Program-made: the position numbers and the translations under genes
The notes under the pieces: model-generated
What the model saw: only the letters and a program-made list of their open reading frames with translations
What the model was told of the DNA's origin: nothing
Database searches by the model: none
Part shown: positions 24,929 to 27,247 of the stretch, piece after piece
Numbering within the stretch: the stretch's first letter is position 1
Layout: each line of letters opens with the position of its first letter
NCBI GenBank assembly: GCA_038123275.1
Contig: JAYORG010000016.1
Coordinates: 1 to 27,247 of the forward strand
DNA length: 27,247 nt
Direction of reading: 5' to 3'
DNA from: CAJQHT01 sp038123275
GTDB taxonomy: Bacteria > Pseudomonadota > Alphaproteobacteria > Rickettsiales > UBA1997

Positions 24929-26264
24929 TAAAGTAATTTGCCGCTTTGCCCCATCTCCAACAGGCTATTTGCACATTGGCAACATTAGAACAGCCATAAT
25001 CAACTACCTATTTGCCAAAAAACATGGGGGCAACTTCATGCTACGCCTTGATGACACAGACAAACAAAGAGTAAAAGACGAATATCGTGATTTAATTATC
25101 AAAGACATGGCCTGGCTTGGATTAAAACATGATGGACCAATAATAAAACAGTCTGATCGCTTAGATATTTACGAAAAGGCTAAAAATAAACTAATAAAAG
25201 AAAAAAGAATTTACGAATGCTATGAAACAGCTGAAGAATTAAATTTTCAAAGAAAATCTCAAATAGCCAATGGTCAAAGGCCTCTTTACAATAGATCAGC
25301 TCTTAATCTTACACAAGAACAAAAAGATAATTACCAAAAAGAAGGGAGAAAGCCACATTGGCGCTTCTTATTAAATGATCAAAAAACTTCATGGCAAGAT
25401 AAAATAAAGGGTGAAATCAAGTTTGAAGGCCTTCATTTTAGCGACCCGGTAATAATTAGAGATAATAATATTCCAACTTACACTTTTTGCAGTGTTATTG
25501 ATGACATTAATTTTGGCATTACAGACATACTACGAGGTGAGGATCATATTACTAATACAGCAATCCAAATTCAAATTTTTGAGGCTCTAGGGGCTACTAA
25601 ATTGCCAAATTTCTCACATTTAGGCCTTGTAAAAGCAAGTGAAGGTAAAATATCTAAAAGAGAAGGAGGTTTTGACATAAAAACTTTACGCTCTGATGGT
25701 CTTGAATCTCTATCAATATTTAACCTACTATCTCAAATTGGTATTTCTCATAGCCTAGTAATAGAAAATGATATTAAAAACTTAATTGATAAATTTGATT
25801 TAAATAATTTTAGTAAATCAGCTACCAATTACAATTTAGATGAGCTTAAGCATATTAATCATAAATTATTACAAATTTTACCATTTGATAAAGTCATACA
25901 ATCTCTTAAAGAAATTGGCATTAATCACAAAATAGATGAACTATTCTGGAATAATGTTAAAGCTAACTTAAATTTCTTATATGAAATTAACGATTGGATA
26001 GAAATATGTCACAATAACTTGCGCCATAAACATAAGGAAGAAGATAAAATATTACTGCAATTAGCACATGAATCTCTGCCAAAAAATATAAATCAAGATA
26101 GCTGGCAAGAATGGATTAATTCCATTAAAGAAAAAACTGACAGAAAAGGTAAATCATTATTTATGCCACTTCGTCTAGCTTTAACCGGCAAAGAAAATGG
26201 TCCAGAACTCAAAAATCTTTTACCCTTAATTAAACGTGAAGAAATTTTAGCAAGATTAGCATGA
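24921..26264 (+). CDS. gltX: Glutamate-tRNA ligase
   Basis: Class I aminoacyl-tRNA synthetase that charges tRNA-Glu and, in bacteria with GatCAB, often tRNA-Gln. The start at 24921 places MSNKVICRFAPSPTG at the N-terminus, as in the family; an earlier ATG at 24900 adds seven residues from the RDD reading region. The HIGH-class motif is HIGN (18-21), and the KMSKS equivalent is KISKR at 243-247. LRGEDHITNTAIQI is a further signature. The KISKREGG context and the 447-aa length resemble the second-type GluRS (GltX2) of alphaproteobacteria, so another gltX may exist elsewhere. It overlaps the next gene by 4 bp. Confidence 0.96.
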   Translation: MSNKVICRFAPSPTGYLHIGNIRTAIINYLFAKKHGGNFMLRLDDTDKQRVKDEYRDLIIKDMAWLGLKHDGPIIKQSDRLDIYEKAKNKLIKEKRIYECYETAEELNFQRKSQIANGQRPLYNRSALNLTQEQKDNYQKEGRKPHWRFLLNDQKTSWQDKIKGEIKFEGLHFSDPVIIRDNNIPTYTFCSVIDDINFGITDILRGEDHITNTAIQIQIFEALGATKLPNFSHLGLVKASEGKISKREGGFDIKTLRSDGLESLSIFNLLSQIGISHSLVIENDIKNLIDKFDLNNFSKSATNYNLDELKHINHKLLQILPFDKVIQSLKEIGINHKIDELFWNNVKANLNFLYEINDWIEICHNNLRHKHKEEDKILLQLAHESLPKNINQDSWQEWINSIKEKTDRKGKSLFMPLRLALTGKENGPELKNLLPLIKREEILARLA

Positions 26265-26608
26265 TTTTAAAATTACTATTAAAAATATGGCCTTCTTTTG
26301 TGCCAATTCTAACCTATATTTTCTGGGTAATAATCCAAAATATGGTTACTAATTACTTAAGAAAGAAAAACTACATTGAAGGTGAATTTGAAGAAATTGA
26401 TAAAAATGGCAAAAAAATAAAAAAACCAACTATAAAGCCAAAACCATTTTCCTTAAAAAATCCTAGATTTATTTTTGTTATTTATCTAAGTTTAATATTT
26501 ATGATCTTCTCATTTTTATTTTTTGCTATCTCATCAGGAGATGGTACAGGAAATTACACTCCAGCACAAAATAAAGATGGCAAAATCATTCCCGCTAAAA
26601 TTAACTAA
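26261..26608 (+). CDS. Small two-helix membrane protein, unknown function
   Basis: The 115-aa protein starts in the last four bases of gltX (ATGA overlap), so it is probably translated by reinitiation. It has hydrophobic helices at ~8-27 and ~70-91, separated by a charged loop rich in Lys, Glu and Pro (KNGKKIKKPTIKPKP), and a polar Gly/Thr-rich tail, SSGDGTGNYTPAQNKDG. The charge pattern puts the loop in the cytosol and both ends outside. I do not recognise the family. The conserved-looking position behind gltX and the intact frame support a real gene. Confidence 0.75.
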   Translation: MILKLLLKIWPSFVPILTYIFWVIIQNMVTNYLRKKNYIEGEFEEIDKNGKKIKKPTIKPKPFSLKNPRFIFVIYLSLIFMIFSFLFFAISSGDGTGNYTPAQNKDGKIIPAKIN

Positions 26609-26616
26609 ACAAAACT

Positions 26617-26946
26617 ATGAAAAAACTATTTGTTACTACTCTTGTTGCAGCTTCTTTATTATCGATAAATGTAAGTGCAAATCTTCCTGAATATACCATA
26701 GAAATTAAAAACCATAGATTTATACCAAACAATATTGATCTTGATTCTGGAAAAAGAATAAAACTAATAGTTAAAAACTTAGACCCCACAGCTGAAGAGT
26801 TTGAAAGTCATGATTTAAAAAGAGAAAAAATTATCCAAGGCAACAAAAAGGCCACCTTCCTTATTGGTCCTCTAGAGACTGGAACATATAAATTCTTCGG
26901 AGAATTTCACGAAGATACAGCCCAAGGAACTATTAGTGTTAAATAA
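26617..26946 (+). CDS. Secreted cupredoxin-like protein (EfeO N-terminal / Cupredoxin_1 type)
   Basis: A Sec signal peptide (MKKLFVTTLVAASLLSINVSA, cleaved after ~21) is followed by one compact beta-sandwich of about 88 residues. Family marks are FIPNNIDLDSGKRIKLIVKN, EEFESHDLKREK (His65) and GTYKFFGEFHEDTAQGTI (His98). Proteins of this kind are periplasmic and usually sit next to an FTR1-type iron permease, where they are thought to bind Cu or Fe. There is no Cys ligand of the classic type-1 copper site. No permease is visible in the remaining 300 bp. It is the last gene of the nadE run, 8 bp after the membrane protein gene, with a terminator about 85 bp beyond. Confidence 0.88.
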   Translation: MKKLFVTTLVAASLLSINVSANLPEYTIEIKNHRFIPNNIDLDSGKRIKLIVKNLDPTAEEFESHDLKREKIIQGNKKATFLIGPLETGTYKFFGEFHEDTAQGTISVK

Positions 26947-27029
26947 TTAACCCTGTAACCAAACCTGACAATAACATCTCATTAACAATAGCGCCCCATC
27001 ACGAATCTGGGGTCAATGACTAAAAAGTC

Positions 27030-27056
27030 ATGAACCTTTTGGTTCATAACTTTTTT
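27030..27056 (+). terminator. Intrinsic terminator of the nadE-cupredoxin operon
   Basis: ATGAACC (27030-27036), loop TTTT and GGTTCAT (27041-27047) form a perfect 7-bp stem followed by AAC and six T (27051-27056). It is the clearest terminator on the plus strand of the window. Confidence 0.75.
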
Positions 27057-27085
27057 GCTTTGACCCCTTATTGAAGGGGCAAAGC
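27057..27085. repeat. 12-bp hairpin directly after the terminator
   Basis: GCTTTG-A-CCCCTT (27057-27069) pairs with AAGGGGCAAAGC (27074-27085), with one bulged A and a 4-nt loop. No T run follows on either strand, so it is not itself a terminator. It may be an RNA end structure or a repeat. Confidence 0.6.
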
Positions 27086-27247
27086 CAGGTGGCAACGTTT
27101 GAAATGTTTAATACTACATAATTTTCCTACAATTGCAGACTTCCATCATATTAACACTGTCTTTGCTACGTCCTGGCTTCGCCACACAAGCGAAGGGGTT
27201 GTATGTTCAAATACAGCTAAATTCCTAATCTAAATTTGCTTAAATAT

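Larger units (their letters stand above)
26947..27247. other. Structured non-coding stretch at the window end
   Basis: No gene is seen. It holds a series of hairpins: CCCCA/TGGGG (26993-27012), ATGAC/GTCAT (27016-27031), the terminator at 27030-27056, a 12-bp stem at 27057-27085, and CTTCGC/GCGAAG at 27177-27195. Its G/C content is locally higher than in the genes around it. I looked for tRNA, tmRNA, SRP RNA and RNase P RNA signatures and found none. Confidence 0.6.

Noticed and set aside
27100..27247. tRNA, tmRNA, SRP RNA or RNase P RNA near the window end
   Set aside because: GGTTCA and G/C-rich stems caught the eye, but there is no cloverleaf with a 7-bp acceptor and T-loop, and no SRP or RNase P core motif.

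Overview
The window is AT-rich, densely packed DNA from a small-genome bacterium. The gene set (rpsB-tsf-pyrH-frr-uppS-cdsA order, gshB, dusB, trmL, a second-type gltX, a giant ankyrin protein, palindromic repeats, weak or absent Shine-Dalgarno sites) suggests an intracellular alphaproteobacterium of the Rickettsiales or Holosporales kind. The genus cannot be fixed from this window. A run of exactly 100 N at 5199-5298 shows that it comes from a draft scaffold.

Layout. (1) 130-4942, minus strand: a translation and envelope operon rpsB-tsf-pyrH-frr-uppS-cdsA. RpsB carries a histone-H1-like Lys/Ala tail. (2) 5199-6076, minus strand: a RimJ/RimL-like acetyltransferase with a poly-Asp/Glu tail encoded by a hexamer repeat that runs into the assembly gap. 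A terminator at 5036-5071 separates it from rpsB. (3) 6099-7480, plus strand: gshB and a small unknown gene, then 615 bp without a gene. (4) 8096-10030: an unusual Lys-rich membrane protein with a nucleotidyltransferase-like C-terminal domain, tail to tail with dusB (10033-11001, minus). (5) 11166-15616, plus strand: dnaN, trmL, an SLC13-type transporter with internal RCK_C domains, and a Met/His-rich outer-membrane protein. (6) 15593-16500: a repeat-rich patch with a 142-bp MITE-like palindrome flanked by an 8-bp target duplication, four copies of a TGTCATCCTGAA palindromic repeat, and an 88-aa acidic gene. (7) 16500-22626, minus strand: lysA and a 1596-aa ankyrin protein driven by a perfect-consensus promoter. 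(8) 22769-26946, plus strand: nadE, an RDD membrane protein, gltX, a small membrane protein and a secreted cupredoxin, closed by a hairpin terminator.

Most genes are housekeeping: ribosome biogenesis, lipid and cell-wall precursors, replication clamp, tRNA modification and charging, NAD and glutathione synthesis. The parts that look lineage-specific and worth attention are the giant ankyrin protein, with its repeated aromatic-acidic short motifs and basic NLS-like runs; the membrane nucleotidyltransferase-like protein; the mobile palindrome with an internal related empty site; and two neighbouring genes that carry oppositely charged low-complexity tails. No tRNA, rRNA, CRISPR array, transposase or phage gene was recognised.
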